Below, in pieces: positions 1 to 9,612 of a stretch of DNA of 41,419 nucleotides (the stretch's first letter is position 1; every line of letters begins with the position of its first letter). The notes under the pieces were generated by a model. It had not been told where the DNA came from. It saw nothing but the letters and a program-made list of their open reading frames with translations, and did not search any database. The position numbers and the translations under genes are program-made. Origin of the DNA: Paracoccaceae bacterium (GTDB taxonomy: Bacteria > Pseudomonadota > Alphaproteobacteria > Rhodobacterales > Rhodobacteraceae). The stretch spans positions 1-41,419 of the forward strand of contig JAFMHE010000008.1 of NCBI GenBank assembly GCA_017854675.1, in the 5' to 3' direction.

Positions 1-1510
1 CTTCGGTACCAGCCACTTTAAAGTCCATGTCGCCCAGGTGATCTTCGTCACCCAAGATGTCGGACAGGATCGCGTATGACCCGTCTTCCTCAAGGATCAG
101 ACCCATCGCAACACCGGCTACGGCTGCCTTGAGCGGAACGCCTGCGTCCATCATGGACAAGGAGCCACCACAAACGGATGCCATGGAAGAGGAACCGTTG
201 GATTCAGTGATCTCAGACACAACGCGAACCGTGTAAGGGAAGTCCGTTGCCGCTGGCAGAACTGCCTGCAACGCGCGCCATGCGAGTTTACCGTGACCGA
301 TTTCACGACGACCGGGAGGGCCCACGCGTCCAACTTCACCCACGGAATAGGGAGGGAAGTTATAGTGCAGCAGGAAGTTGGATTTGAAGTTGCCGTGCAG
401 GGCGTCGATGAACTGCTCATCATCGCCGGTGCCCAGCGTTGTCACAACCAGACCTTGGGTTTCGCCACGTGTGAACAGGGCAGAACCGTGTGTACGGGGC
501 AGAATGCCTGTCTCGGACACGATATCACGGATTTCGTCGGTCTTGCGACCGTCGATACGAATGCCGGTTTTCACAACATCGCCGCGCAGAATAGAAGCTT
601 CAAGCCCCTTCATCGCGGAGCCGAGGTTTGCATCGTCAAGCTGCTCTTCGCTCAACGCTGCCTTGATCGTGTCGCGCGCAGCGGCAACAGCGGTGGTGCG
701 CTCTTGCTTGTCGCCAATCGCGAATGCGGCGCGCATTTCTGCCTCGCCGGCGGCCTTCACGGCTGCGGACAGCTCGGAATAATCGACAGGCTGGAAATCA
801 AACGGCTCTTTGGCAGCAGATTCGGCCAGATCAATGATCAGGTCGATGACCGGCTGAATGCTCTCGTGGGCGAATTTCACCGCACCCAGCATTTCTTCCT
901 CGGTCAGCTCGTAGGCTTCGGATTCGACCATCATCACGGCGTCTTTGGTGCCGGCAACGACCAGATCAAGGCGCTGATCAGGGTTGTTGCGAAGGTTCTG
1001 CATGTCGTCGATTTCAGGGTTCAGGATGTATTCGCCACCCTCATAACCCACGCGGCATGCTGCAATCGGGCCCATGAACGGTGCGCCGGAAATTGTCAGC
1101 GCGGCAGAAGCTGCGATCATCGCAACCATGTCGGGATCGTTGACCAGATCGTGGGACAGAACGGTACACATCACCAGAACTTCGTTCTTGAAGCCGGGAA
1201 CGAACAGCGGGCGGATCGGACGGTCGATAAGACGGCTTGTCAGCGTCTCTTTTTCCGTTGGACGCGCTTCACGCTTAAAGAAACCGCCGGGAATTTTACC
1301 CGCGGCGTAGTATTTTTCATTGTAGTGGACCGTCAGCGGAAAGAAATCCTGACCCGGCTTTTGCTTGCGGGCAAAAGTTACGTTGGCCATAACGCTGGTT
1401 TCGCCCAGCGTGGCAATCACGGAGCCGTCAGCCTGACGGGCAACCTTGCCGGTTTCGAGTGTCAGCGTCTCTTCGCCCCACTCAATTGATTTTGTCGTTA
1501 CGTTAAACAT
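1..1510 (-). CDS. pnp: Polyribonucleotide nucleotidyltransferase (PNPase), C-terminus cut by window edge
   Basis: Minus-strand reading from ATG at 1510: [49 protein letters not shown]...[29 protein letters not shown]..., classic PNPase N-terminus. The plus-strand ORF 293..1489 is its antisense shadow. Confidence 0.96.
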   Translation of the reverse strand, partial: MFNVTTKSIEWGEETLTLETGKVARQADGSVIATLGETSVMANVTFARKQKPGQDFFPLTVHYNEKYYAAGKIPGGFFKREARPTEKETLTSRLIDRPIRPLFVPGFKNEVLVMCTVLSHDLVNDPDMVAMIAASAALTISGAPFMGPIAACRVGYEGGEYILNPEIDDMQNLRNNPDQRLDLVVAGTKDAVMMVESEAYELTEEEMLGAVKFAHESIQPVIDLIIDLAESAAKEPFDFQPVDYSELSAAVKAAGEAEMRAAFAIGDKQERTTAVAAARDTIKAALSEEQLDDANLGSAMKGLEASILRGDVVKTGIRIDGRKTDEIRDIVSETGILPRTHGSALFTRGETQGLVVTTLGTGDDEQFIDALHGNFKSNFLLHYNFPPYSVGEVGRVGPPGRREIGHGKLAWRALQAVLPAATDFPYTVRVVSEITESNGSSSMASVCGGSLSMMDAGVPLKAAVAGVAMGLILEEDGSYAILSDILGDEDHLGDMDFKVAGTE

Positions 1511-1703
1511 CTATGTTTCCTAATTGAGAGCAAGCCCGGCGCTCCGGGTCTCCCGTTTTGCATGGCGGCCCCATTGCCGCCGACCCCATACTCCTCATGC
1601 ACGACGCCGGGGTCTTGGCGTCACGTCTCAGATACGCGCGGGGGTACAGGAGTTTTCGGTGTTTGGAAAGGCACTTTGCCAGCGTGCAAAGGGCGCGGGC
1701 GTA

Positions 1704-2582
1704 TCAGCCCTTGGGCGCAGCCGGTCCCGGAAACGGGCCAAGGCAACTGGCGCGTTTGGAGACTTGGAATACGTGGTTATAGAGCTGGGCCACCCATTGC
1801 TTGCCCTCCATCGTCTGTTCCAGATAGCGCAGGGCCGGACCGATCAACGGATCAACCTGCGACCAAAAGAAGTTCGGAAACTGCTCCATCAGATCCATCG
1901 GGGTCTCGTACCCCAGTTTTTCCGCCATGCCGGTTTCGGCAAACTCGTGGTACAAGCCTGCAATCTTGCGGTGGTAAAAAGGGTCGGCCATTTGCCCGAT
2001 CAGATCGGCAGCGCGCACCAATGCAGGTTCTGTATCGGTGACTGCATACTTTGGATCAGCAGGCACAGGAAATTGGGTAAAATCAATTGCGGCTGCAATG
2101 CGGTCTGCGTCGATCAATGTGGATGAACCAAAGCGTTGGCGCGCGTACATCTTGCCGCGTTCCACATGGTAGGGGGCCAGAAACGCATCTGATGCGCCGC
2201 GCGGCGGGCATATCTTGTCACCGGCGGTGTTAATGACAACTTCGTTCTCTGTGTCGCCGTCCAGAATTTGACGGCTGTACCCGATATCATGGATCAGCAA
2301 CGCCATGATAAAATGCAGCCAGTCATCAGGGTGCAGCGATCGTGTCACCAACTGTCCGCGAATGATCTGCTGACCGACAAGCGTCACCATCATCGTATGT
2401 TCGGCATTGTGGTACAGCGCATCGGAATTGCCCAACCGTTCCAGCACCATATGGGCGCCACCCTTGATATAGGCGGCGTGCCCTTCGTTGCGGCCAGAGA
2501 AATATTCGAGATAGGTATCTGCCAGATGCTCGCCAAAGGCGGTGGCCAAAGCTGCTGTGGGATTGAACATGGTTCGGCTCAC
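1704..2582 (-). CDS. HD-domain metal-dependent phosphohydrolase family protein
   Basis: 292 aa ORF with YHNAEHTMMV...HDIGYS HD-type motifs. Start is GTG at 2582 or ATG at 2570. Confidence 0.75.
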   Translation of the reverse strand: MSRTMFNPTAALATAFGEHLADTYLEYFSGRNEGHAAYIKGGAHMVLERLGNSDALYHNAEHTMMVTLVGQQIIRGQLVTRSLHPDDWLHFIMALLIHDIGYSRQILDGDTENEVVINTAGDKICPPRGASDAFLAPYHVERGKMYARQRFGSSTLIDADRIAAAIDFTQFPVPADPKYAVTDTEPALVRAADLIGQMADPFYHRKIAGLYHEFAETGMAEKLGYETPMDLMEQFPNFFWSQVDPLIGPALRYLEQTMEGKQWVAQLYNHVFQVSKRASCLGPFPGPAAPKG

Positions 2583-2675
2583 TTTCCGCGATCTCTTTCT
2601 TTGATGGTAACGGTAAAGTCGGTTGCGTCCAAGGAAATCGGACGGCGCGTACGGCGCCGCCCATTGTGTGTGGTG

Positions 2676-3791
2676 TTACTTTGACAGGCTGGGGAAGTAA
2701 TCTTCGCATCCGCCTTCGCGGTACACATCCGCCGTGCAGCAGTGCAATCCGCCCCCAAACGCATAAGCATCACGCAGTTCGACCTCGATCACTTCCATGC
2801 CCAGTTTGTCCATCTGCTCGGCCTGATAGACCTCGGATTTCTCGACGCAAACTGTCTTGGGGTCCAGCACAAGCACATTCATCGACAGCCATGTCGACGA
2901 ATAACACAGCGGCGGCGGCGCGTTATGCGCAGGTGTTGCCGCGTCCACGATTTCCCAACCGTTGTCGTTGTACATTTTGCGCTGGTCGTCGGGCAAGCGC
3001 CGGTGTGGGTTGTTCAAAATCAGACCGGGCCGCAGCGGCGTAAAAGTCGCGTCGATGTGGATCGGATAGGGATCACCGGGAAAGTTCACGGTATGCACGC
3101 GGTGGTCGGGAAAGTGGCGGCGCAGCCATTCGATCCCCTTGAGGTTCGTGGTAAACCCGTGCTGCACAACAAGGTCTTTGCCAAAGCGCAGGACATCTGC
3201 GGCATCAAACAAAGGCTCTTCTTCGGTGGTGACAAAGAACTTCTCGGCCGCCCATTGCAGCCGCTTTGCGTTGCCGATTTTGTCGCTCAGATAATCGGGA
3301 TGATAATCTGCGTCTGTCAAACGGGGTTTTGGTGCGCTTTCATGCCGGAAATTAGGGTCTTCATCGAAATACTGCTGCATCAGGGGGCGGTAGTTCAGGT
3401 ATTCAAACCAGCGGCAGCGATAAGACATCGTCGCCTCCAGCATCTCGGACCCGACCGTCAGCAACACATCGCGCGGCGGCATGCAACCAAACTGCGATTC
3501 AGTATGAAAATCTGGCGTGGTGGCAGGCAAGGAATGGTCGATGCAGGTGGGCCGGTCGACGCGCACGCCGCGTGCCTCAAGCTGGGCTGCAAAATTGTCC
3601 AGCAGTTCGTTCGCACGATCAATTGTTTCCTGCGGGCGGCGGCCCCACTGGCCCCGCATATCGCTGTCCTCAGGAACTTTGGCGTCCAGCGCGGGCTCTT
3701 CTGGCGGAATATGGCAATCGTCAGCGCGGCCCACGATCACATGCTTGAGCGGATCCCATTCGTTCCAACTGTTTACGACGGTCTTTTGCAT
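2676..3791 (-). CDS. Amidinotransferase (arginine:glycine amidinotransferase-like)
   Basis: From MQKTVVNSWNEWDPLKHVIVGRADDCHIPPEEPA to GGGLHCCTADVYREGGCEDYFPSLSK. Has the AGAT-like fold signature with HIDATFTPLRPG and the catalytic-Cys context GGGLHCCT. Start taken at MQKT; the 489 aa ORF has a spurious N-terminal extension. Confidence 0.85.
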   Translation of the reverse strand: MQKTVVNSWNEWDPLKHVIVGRADDCHIPPEEPALDAKVPEDSDMRGQWGRRPQETIDRANELLDNFAAQLEARGVRVDRPTCIDHSLPATTPDFHTESQFGCMPPRDVLLTVGSEMLEATMSYRCRWFEYLNYRPLMQQYFDEDPNFRHESAPKPRLTDADYHPDYLSDKIGNAKRLQWAAEKFFVTTEEEPLFDAADVLRFGKDLVVQHGFTTNLKGIEWLRRHFPDHRVHTVNFPGDPYPIHIDATFTPLRPGLILNNPHRRLPDDQRKMYNDNGWEIVDAATPAHNAPPPLCYSSTWLSMNVLVLDPKTVCVEKSEVYQAEQMDKLGMEVIEVELRDAYAFGGGLHCCTADVYREGGCEDYFPSLSK

Positions 3792-3909
3792 CTTGGCTTC
3801 CCCGATGTGTATTTTGCCAAAGCCGTAAGACCAAACATGCATCTGTGCAAGCGCGGGCCTTCGTGGCAGTCTGAACCGATGGGCCAGTCTGAACCAAAGG
3901 AAGAATGCG

Positions 3910-5306
3910 ATGAACTTGTTTGAACTGACAGCGACCCGGACGGTCGAGATGATCAAGAACGGTGACACGACCGCCCGCGCGGTGACAGAGGCGGTTCTGG
4001 CGCGCATGGACGCGGTGAACCCCGCGCTGAATGCTGTTGTTGCGCGCGATGACAACGCCGCGTTGCAAGCGGCTGATGCGGTTGATGCCGCCCGTGCGCG
4101 TGGTGATGTTCTGGGCCTGATGGCAGGCGTGCCTGTCACGATCAAGGAAAACGTCGATCAAACCGGTTTTGCCACAACAAACGGCCTGCGCATTCAAAAA
4201 GACCTTGTTGCAAAGACCGACAATCCGGTTGTCGCCAGTCTGCGCAATGCCGGTGCGGTGATTGTTGGCCGCACCAATACGCCCGCGTTTTCCCTGCGCT
4301 GGTTTACGCGTAACTCTCTGCACGGCCATACCAAGAACCCGCACAATCCGGCCATTACACCGGGTGGATCATCAGGTGGCGCGGCATCAGCCACGGCGGC
4401 AGGCATTGGCGCAATGGGGCACGGTACGGACATTGGCGGGTCCATCCGCTACCCCGCCTATGCCTGCGGTTTGCAGGGTATTCGCCCCACAATGGGCCGC
4501 GTTGCAGCGCGCAATGCCTCGGCGCCTGATCGACATATTGGCGCGCAATTGATGGCTGTCTCTGGCCCGCATGCCCGGTCCGTCGCTGACCTGCGTCTAT
4601 CGCTTGATGTGATGTCATCGCCCAGCGTGCAGGACCCTTGGCATGCGCCGGTGCCGCTTGTCGGGCCAGATTATCCCAAACGCGCGGCGCTTTGCGTGGC
4701 ACCCGAAGGGTGAACACCCATCCCCTTGTCGAAGCCGCTTTGCGCGATGCAGCCGCACGGTTGATTGATGCGGGCTGGCGCATCGACGAGGTGAAATGCC
4801 CGCCCTTCCGCGAACCCGCCCGTCTGCAAGCCCAGCTTTGGCTGGCCGAGATGGAGCGCGGCGCAAAAGCTATGTTCAATCAGGAAGCTGACCCCGACGC
4901 GCTGCATGTCTTGGCTGAAATGCACAAGATCACACCCTTGCCGGACCTTAATGATGTCCTCGATGCGCTTCAGGCGCGCCTTGGTTTCTTGCGCACTTGG
5001 CAAGAGTTCCACGCGCAATACCCCGTCCTGATTTGTCCGGTATCTGCAGAACCGCCTTTCCCGGACCTTCTGGATCTGGATGACTTTCCCCGCGTGCTAG
5101 AGGCGCAACTGACGCAAGTGGGCCTGCCCTTGATGGGATTGCCGGGCATGTCGGTGTTCACAGGGTTCGCACAAGGCGAGGCGGGTCACACCCCGATGGG
5201 CGCACAATTGATTGCTGCAAAGTACCGCGAGGACATCTTGTTGGACGCGGCCGAAGCCATCGAAGCCCGTGGCCCAACGATCAAAGTTGTAACACCCGCG
5301 ATCTGA
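3910..5306 (+). pseudogene. Amidase signature family protein, frameshifted near 4708-4711
   Basis: 3910..4713 encodes the amidase N-terminal half (VTIKENVDQ, TPGGSSGGAAS, GTDIGGSIRYPAY). The matching C-terminal half (VNTHPLVEAALRDAAARLIDAGW...) continues in another frame to 5306. One added G at the GGG run 4708-4710 would restore PEG-VNTHPLVE. Confidence 0.85.
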
Positions 5307-5350
5307 CGCCGCTTGTCCGCTCTTTTCGCAATAAATCCTGTGCAGGGGGT

Positions 5351-5374
5351 CTGGGGGACGCAAAGTCCCCCAGC
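5351..5374. terminator. Perfect GC-rich hairpin ctgggggac-gcaaa-gtcccccag downstream of the amidase
   Basis: 9-bp perfect inverted repeat with a 5-nt loop, between convergent amidase and rpsO. No clear U-tract on either strand. Confidence 0.4.
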
Positions 5375-5383
5375 GCTATCATA

Positions 5384-5418
5384 CAAAAAGCCGCGCTTTG
5401 TTTCCAAAGCACGGCTTT
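5384..5418 (-). terminator. Rho-independent terminator of rpsO
   Basis: Minus strand AAAGCCGTGCTTTG-GAAA-CAAAGCGCGGCTTTTTGT: 14-bp stem with one G-U wobble, then a U-tract, 23 bp past the rpsO stop. Confidence 0.85.
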
Positions 5419-5441
5419 CCAAATCCAAGAATGGCTGTGCC

Positions 5442-5711
5442 TTAGCGGCGCAGGCCCAGACGCTTGATGAGGTCCTGATAGCGGGCTTCATCTTTGGCTT
5501 TGGCATAGTCCAAAAGCTTGCGACGAGTCGCAACCATCTTGAGCAAGCCGCGGCGACCGTGGTTGTCTTTTTTGTGTGTCTTGAAGTGCTCTGTCAGTGT
5601 CGCGATGCGCGAGCTGAGAACGGCAACCTGTACTTCTGGTGAACCGGTGTCACCTTCGGTTGTGCCGAATTCTTTGATCAGGCGGGCTTTTTCTTCTGGG
5701 GTAATCGACAT
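5442..5711 (-). CDS. rpsO: 30S ribosomal protein S15
   Basis: [89 protein letters not shown], 89 aa. AGGAG lies upstream of ATG at 5711. Confidence 0.98.
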   Translation of the reverse strand: MSITPEEKARLIKEFGTTEGDTGSPEVQVAVLSSRIATLTEHFKTHKKDNHGRRGLLKMVATRRKLLDYAKAKDEARYQDLIKRLGLRR

Positions 5712-5818
5712 CGGGGTCTCCTTTTGGGAATGGGTTAATAAAATGGCGCAGGCCGGGATGTCGTCCAGCACAGGCCCGTGGAGGTATCCCCAGTCAAAGA
5801 ATCGACCGGTGATGGGCG

Positions 5819-5847
5819 CGTATAGAAAATTCCGCAACTGATGGCAA
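5819..5847 (-). promoter_or_regulatory. Candidate sigma70-type promoter for rpsO
   Basis: Minus strand TTGCCA-N17-TATACG, about 108 bp upstream of the rpsO start codon. Confidence 0.5.
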
Positions 5848-5887
5848 AGACTTATTTTTTGACTGGCGTGTTAGCTTGACGCTCTGA

Positions 5888-6394
5888 TCACGTCCAACGT
5901 TCCGGTTGCTGCGCATAGGGCAGGTAAAGCGGATGCCGGGGATGGCCCTGCTTTGATAATCCTAGATGAAACAATGGCGTTTCAGTTGCGCGCAATTGCG
6001 CTGCGACCTCTTGGCCGCGCGTCATATGTGCGCCGTGCACGCCCCACGCGGCAATGATCTGATCTGCCCAACCTGCACCCTCCAAAAGGGTTTGATCATT
6101 CTGTGGACCCACCGGATCAGATGCCTTTTTCATGTCACGCGGATCGGTGGCACGCCACGCAAAAATATTCGTCACACGAAACGCCCCGAACCCCAGATGC
6201 CGCGCGCGGCGCTCGCAACGTTCAACCGTTGGGTCGTTCTGCACCTCGCTGGCTGTTGAGGGGTTGAGCATCACAAACATCAAACGTGGCTGTTCGGGTG
6301 CCCAAACCCGCGTCAGGCTAAAGCGGTAGCATTCGCAGTCGGAATAAACAGCGACGGAGGGTGCGTCACCTTTGGTATGAGATCGTGTAATCAT
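5888..6394 (-). CDS. DUF1643 domain-containing protein
   Basis: 168 aa: YRFSLTRVWAPEQPRLMFVMLNPSTASEVQNDPTVERCERRARHLGFGAFRVTNIFAWRATDP..., typical DUF1643. Confidence 0.85.
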   Translation of the reverse strand: MITRSHTKGDAPSVAVYSDCECYRFSLTRVWAPEQPRLMFVMLNPSTASEVQNDPTVERCERRARHLGFGAFRVTNIFAWRATDPRDMKKASDPVGPQNDQTLLEGAGWADQIIAAWGVHGAHMTRGQEVAAQLRATETPLFHLGLSKQGHPRHPLYLPYAQQPERWT

Positions 6395-6568
6395 TCGACC
6401 TGTGTGACAGCCGATCAGGCAATTTTCAAACGATATGCGCTACCTCAAGAGAAGGGTGGCTGACGTCCTTTGACTTGAAAGCATCCTTCGAAGGGGTCGG
6501 GACACGTGGGTCGGACCAAGTTCCGAACGCAGCCAGTTTCCGCAATCAAAGCCAAACGTCATTCAAAG

Positions 6569-6583
6569 TTAATCTGCCCTTAA
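6569..6583 (+). promoter_or_regulatory. CtrA-type binding box TTAA-N7-TTAA
   Basis: TTAA TCTGCCC TTAA, perfect spacing, 45 bp upstream of ATG 6628. A further TTAAC half-site lies at 6594-6598. Confidence 0.5.
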
Positions 6584-6627
6584 TCATGTGCCTTTAACGA
6601 TGTGAGCGTCATGAAAGGGAACATGCC

Positions 6628-7872
6628 ATGGTATTTGCAATGATTGCGCTGGGTTTGGTGGCGCTTGCGGGCCTTGCTGATTTTGCAGTGAACGCGGTCG
6701 AAGAAACAGCAGACGAGTTGGAAGGCCGCTTCAACGAATTGCGCGATGACCCGCGCGTTGTGGATTTGCTCAACTCAGCAGAAACGCTGGCATCCCAGAT
6801 TGACGATGGCACATTCGCCCGCACCGCTGCGCTGATACAGGAGGTCGAGGAAGGTATTTTTGATGAGGCAGGGCAGGACGCGGTTGATACGTCGACTGGC
6901 GGCAGTTCGATTGGGGATGTCTTCCAGATATACCCTGATTCCAACGGTGTAATCACTGGTTTTCAAGCCGGCTTGGACCAGCTACGCATTGATGTCGAAG
7001 AGAACCTTAGCGAGACAGGCGCGCTCCCCGCGCTTGGCTGGCAGGCTGCCCAAGATGGCATCGAACTTCACTATGCTCCTGATGGGGATCTGGAAACCTC
7101 GACAGACAGCTTTGTCGCTTTGTTGGAGGGGCTGACAGCGCCACCGGCCGCCGCAGACATCACGCTGACAGTGTTTGATGATGCACAAGATGAAGAGGTC
7201 GCGTTTTCAGGCGATCAACTCGATTTCGTGCAGCTTTTGGCGACGGGTGAGGGGGATGACGAAATTGCATTGACCGCCGGTTTGGACGCGTATGACGTGA
7301 ACGCAGGGGGTGGCAATGACGTTGTAATCTTCGATGGTCTACAGGGCAGAACTGATCTGGGCGATGGGAACGACAGCTATACCTCGAACGCAGAAATCCG
7401 GTTTGGTGATCCTGATCTTGACCCGCAAGAAACGGTTTTTGGCGGCAGTGGCGATGATCTGATCCGCGCAGGTGAAAGCAGTTTTGCAGCACAAGGCGGC
7501 GCAGGTGACGATACCCTGTTTGCAGAACGGACAGATGTTCTGGCCGGTGCACTGGCCCAGTTGGAGGGGGGGCAGGGCAAAGATGTCTTTACCTTTGGCG
7601 AGGGTGCGCGTGTTTCGGGCGGGTTGGATCCGGACGTGTTTACTTTCCGGCCAATGCTGGAGCTTGGCAGCGCCCCGAGCGAAATCACCGATTTTGACCC
7701 GTCCGAAGATGCGCTTATCATCCGGCTTGGCGCTGACTACGCCGGCCCCGGTTTGCTGACGATATCCCCCGCGAATGGCGGAGAGGGCAGCCTGCTTGAG
7801 ATCGATGGCCAGGCAGCATTGTTGCTGACTCGGCCTGTGATTGATCTGTCGTCAATCATTGTGCTGCAATAG
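6628..7872 (+). CDS. RTX-like (hemolysin-type calcium-binding repeat) protein with N-terminal hydrophobic segment
   Basis: 414 aa; degenerate nonapeptide repeats GGGNDVVIF, LGDGNDSYT, GGSGDDLIRAG, GGAGDDTLFAE, GGQGKDVFTF; N-terminus MVFAMIALGLVALAGLADFAV. Confidence 0.75.
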   Translation: MVFAMIALGLVALAGLADFAVNAVEETADELEGRFNELRDDPRVVDLLNSAETLASQIDDGTFARTAALIQEVEEGIFDEAGQDAVDTSTGGSSIGDVFQIYPDSNGVITGFQAGLDQLRIDVEENLSETGALPALGWQAAQDGIELHYAPDGDLETSTDSFVALLEGLTAPPAAADITLTVFDDAQDEEVAFSGDQLDFVQLLATGEGDDEIALTAGLDAYDVNAGGGNDVVIFDGLQGRTDLGDGNDSYTSNAEIRFGDPDLDPQETVFGGSGDDLIRAGESSFAAQGGAGDDTLFAERTDVLAGALAQLEGGQGKDVFTFGEGARVSGGLDPDVFTFRPMLELGSAPSEITDFDPSEDALIIRLGADYAGPGLLTISPANGGEGSLLEIDGQAALLLTRPVIDLSSIIVLQ

Positions 7873-7889
7873 CAATTTTCGCAGTCGGA

Positions 7890-8807
7890 TCAGGTATTGA
7901 ACACGCGGCTTGGATGCAGTTCGCCAGCCTTGAAACGGCCAACAGCCACTGCGCGCCCTTCAAAGGACGCCCAACACTCGTCGCCATATTCGACCCCAGA
8001 CGCAATAACCATTCCGGGGTTGCCGTTTTTCAACCGAACGGCGCCCTCGGCGGTTGCGCTGACTTGCGGCAGGTCAGCCAGACCTGTCTCCAGCGGCAGC
8101 AAATATGCGTCCAATTCCGGGGTCCGCGCCATTTCCTCGACCTGCGCCAAGGTCAGGCCATCTTCTACATCAAACGGACCAGACCACGTGCGTCTCAATT
8201 CGCGCACATGTGCGTGGCAACCAAGCGCGGCACCAAGGTCACGCGCAATAGATCGCACATACCCCCCCTTGCCGCAGACCATTTCGAGTGTGACGTGATC
8301 CGCATCTGGCCTATCGGTCAGCAATAGGCTTTCAACAAACAATGGCCGCGCGGCCAGTTCCATTTCCTCGCCGTCGCGGGCGCGCTTGTAGGCGCGTTCA
8401 CCGTCAATCTTGACGGCTGAGAACTGCGGTGGGACCTGTTCTATGTCGCCAATGAATGCGGCAAGCGCGTCCTTGATCGCGGCATCATCGGGGCGCAGAT
8501 CCGAGGTCGCAATAATCTCGCCTTCGGCGTCATCGGTGTTCGTTGAAGCCCCCAGACGCACAGTAAATTCGTATGCTTTCAAGGCATCGGTTATGTAGGG
8601 AACGGTTTTAGTGGCCTCCCCCAATGCGATGGCCAAAACCCCCGTTGCATCGGGGTCAAGCGTGCCGGCATGGCCCGCTTTTTTGGCATTCATTGCCCAG
8701 CGGACCTTGTTGACCACGGCTGTGGACGTTGGACCGGCTGGCTTGTCGATCACCAACCATCCCGAAATATCCCTGCCTTTACGCGCCCGTCCCATCGCAA
8801 CCCTCAT
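7890..8807 (-). CDS. truB: tRNA pseudouridine(55) synthase
   Basis: [52 protein letters not shown], TruB signature with catalytic Asp. Confidence 0.96.
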   Translation of the reverse strand: MRVAMGRARKGRDISGWLVIDKPAGPTSTAVVNKVRWAMNAKKAGHAGTLDPDATGVLAIALGEATKTVPYITDALKAYEFTVRLGASTNTDDAEGEIIATSDLRPDDAAIKDALAAFIGDIEQVPPQFSAVKIDGERAYKRARDGEEMELAARPLFVESLLLTDRPDADHVTLEMVCGKGGYVRSIARDLGAALGCHAHVRELRRTWSGPFDVEDGLTLAQVEEMARTPELDAYLLPLETGLADLPQVSATAEGAVRLKNGNPGMVIASGVEYGDECWASFEGRAVAVGRFKAGELHPSRVFNT

Positions 8808-8865
8808 TCCAAATCAGGTCCGCGCTATACCAGATGCGCAGGCGATGCCCAGAGGGTCGGTCAAA

Positions 8866-9612
8866 TTAATCGGATGAAGCCGCGTCTTTGACTACGCCGA
8901 TGATCGGGCCAAGGGACGAAAAACCGATGTCATCCCGGCCCAGCGCCGGTGCCCGCACCCGAGAGACATTTCCATCGAAATAGAGCGCATTGGGCAGCTC
9001 CAAGTGGTCGCGAAAGAGCGATCCGAACTGATAGAAATTAACCACGTTGTTGGAAATGACAAAGACCGCCCGAAGGCCATCTGCAGTCGTTCCGACCCCG
9101 TTGCGAATGTAGCGAGAGGTGCTGTCTTTGAGAAACCTTGGATGCAAAGCGCCGTCAATCACCAGCATCGGACCGGACTGTGTGGCGGATACACACTCCG
9201 GCTCAAGCGCAAGAAACGTAAGTGTTTCAATGACATTCGCACGCCCGTCGCGCAGGCACAACACACCGTTCGGCAACAGACCGAAGTTGCCCGGACCCGC
9301 ATTGCTGATAACCCGCTGCGCTTCGACACCGTCTTCAAGGTAGTAGCCAACCGGCGCGCGGTCCTCGTGGTACATTCCGGCGTTCATCGCAAAGCCCAAG
9401 GATTTGCCCTGTTCCGCCAGCGCGGCATCAACCGCCCAGAAACTGCCAAGAATATCGCCCTGATCGTCGCGTAGAAAAAGGCGCAGTTCCTCTGTCACCA
9501 GATCGACTTCGCATATGGTATAGCTGTCGCCTTGATAGGTTTCCTCGCGGCATTCCGTGGCTTGCGCCGCGCTGGCAAAGCTTGCCAGTAACAAGAATGC
9601 TGCCGTTTTCAT
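8866..9612 (-). CDS. Phosphodiester glycosidase family (DUF2233/NAGPA-like) exported protein
   Basis: Signal peptide [63 protein letters not shown]...; start codon overlaps the rbfA stop (ATGA). Confidence 0.8.
   Translation of the reverse strand: MKTAAFLLLASFASAAQATECREETYQGDSYTICEVDLVTEELRLFLRDDQGDILGSFWAVDAALAEQGKSLGFAMNAGMYHEDRAPVGYYLEDGVEAQRVISNAGPGNFGLLPNGVLCLRDGRANVIETLTFLALEPECVSATQSGPMLVIDGALHPRFLKDSTSRYIRNGVGTTADGLRAVFVISNNVVNFYQFGSLFRDHLELPNALYFDGNVSRVRAPALGRDDIGFSSLGPIIGVVKDAASSD

Noticed and set aside
293-1489. 398-aa plus-strand ORF
   Set aside because: Antisense shadow of pnp; Cys/His/Arg-rich translation with no domain sense, and the minus-strand frame is clear PNPase.
2742-3923. 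393-aa plus-strand ORF
   Set aside because: Antisense of the amidinotransferase, which has conserved catalytic motifs.
3792-4145. N-terminal extension of the amidinotransferase ORF
   Set aside because: Runs antisense into the amidase gene and precedes the natural MQKTVVNSWNEWDPL start.
6400-6560. Possible small RNA between DUF1643 and the RTX-like gene
   Set aside because: Looked for SRP RNA, tRNA or terminator-like features and saw no convincing signature.
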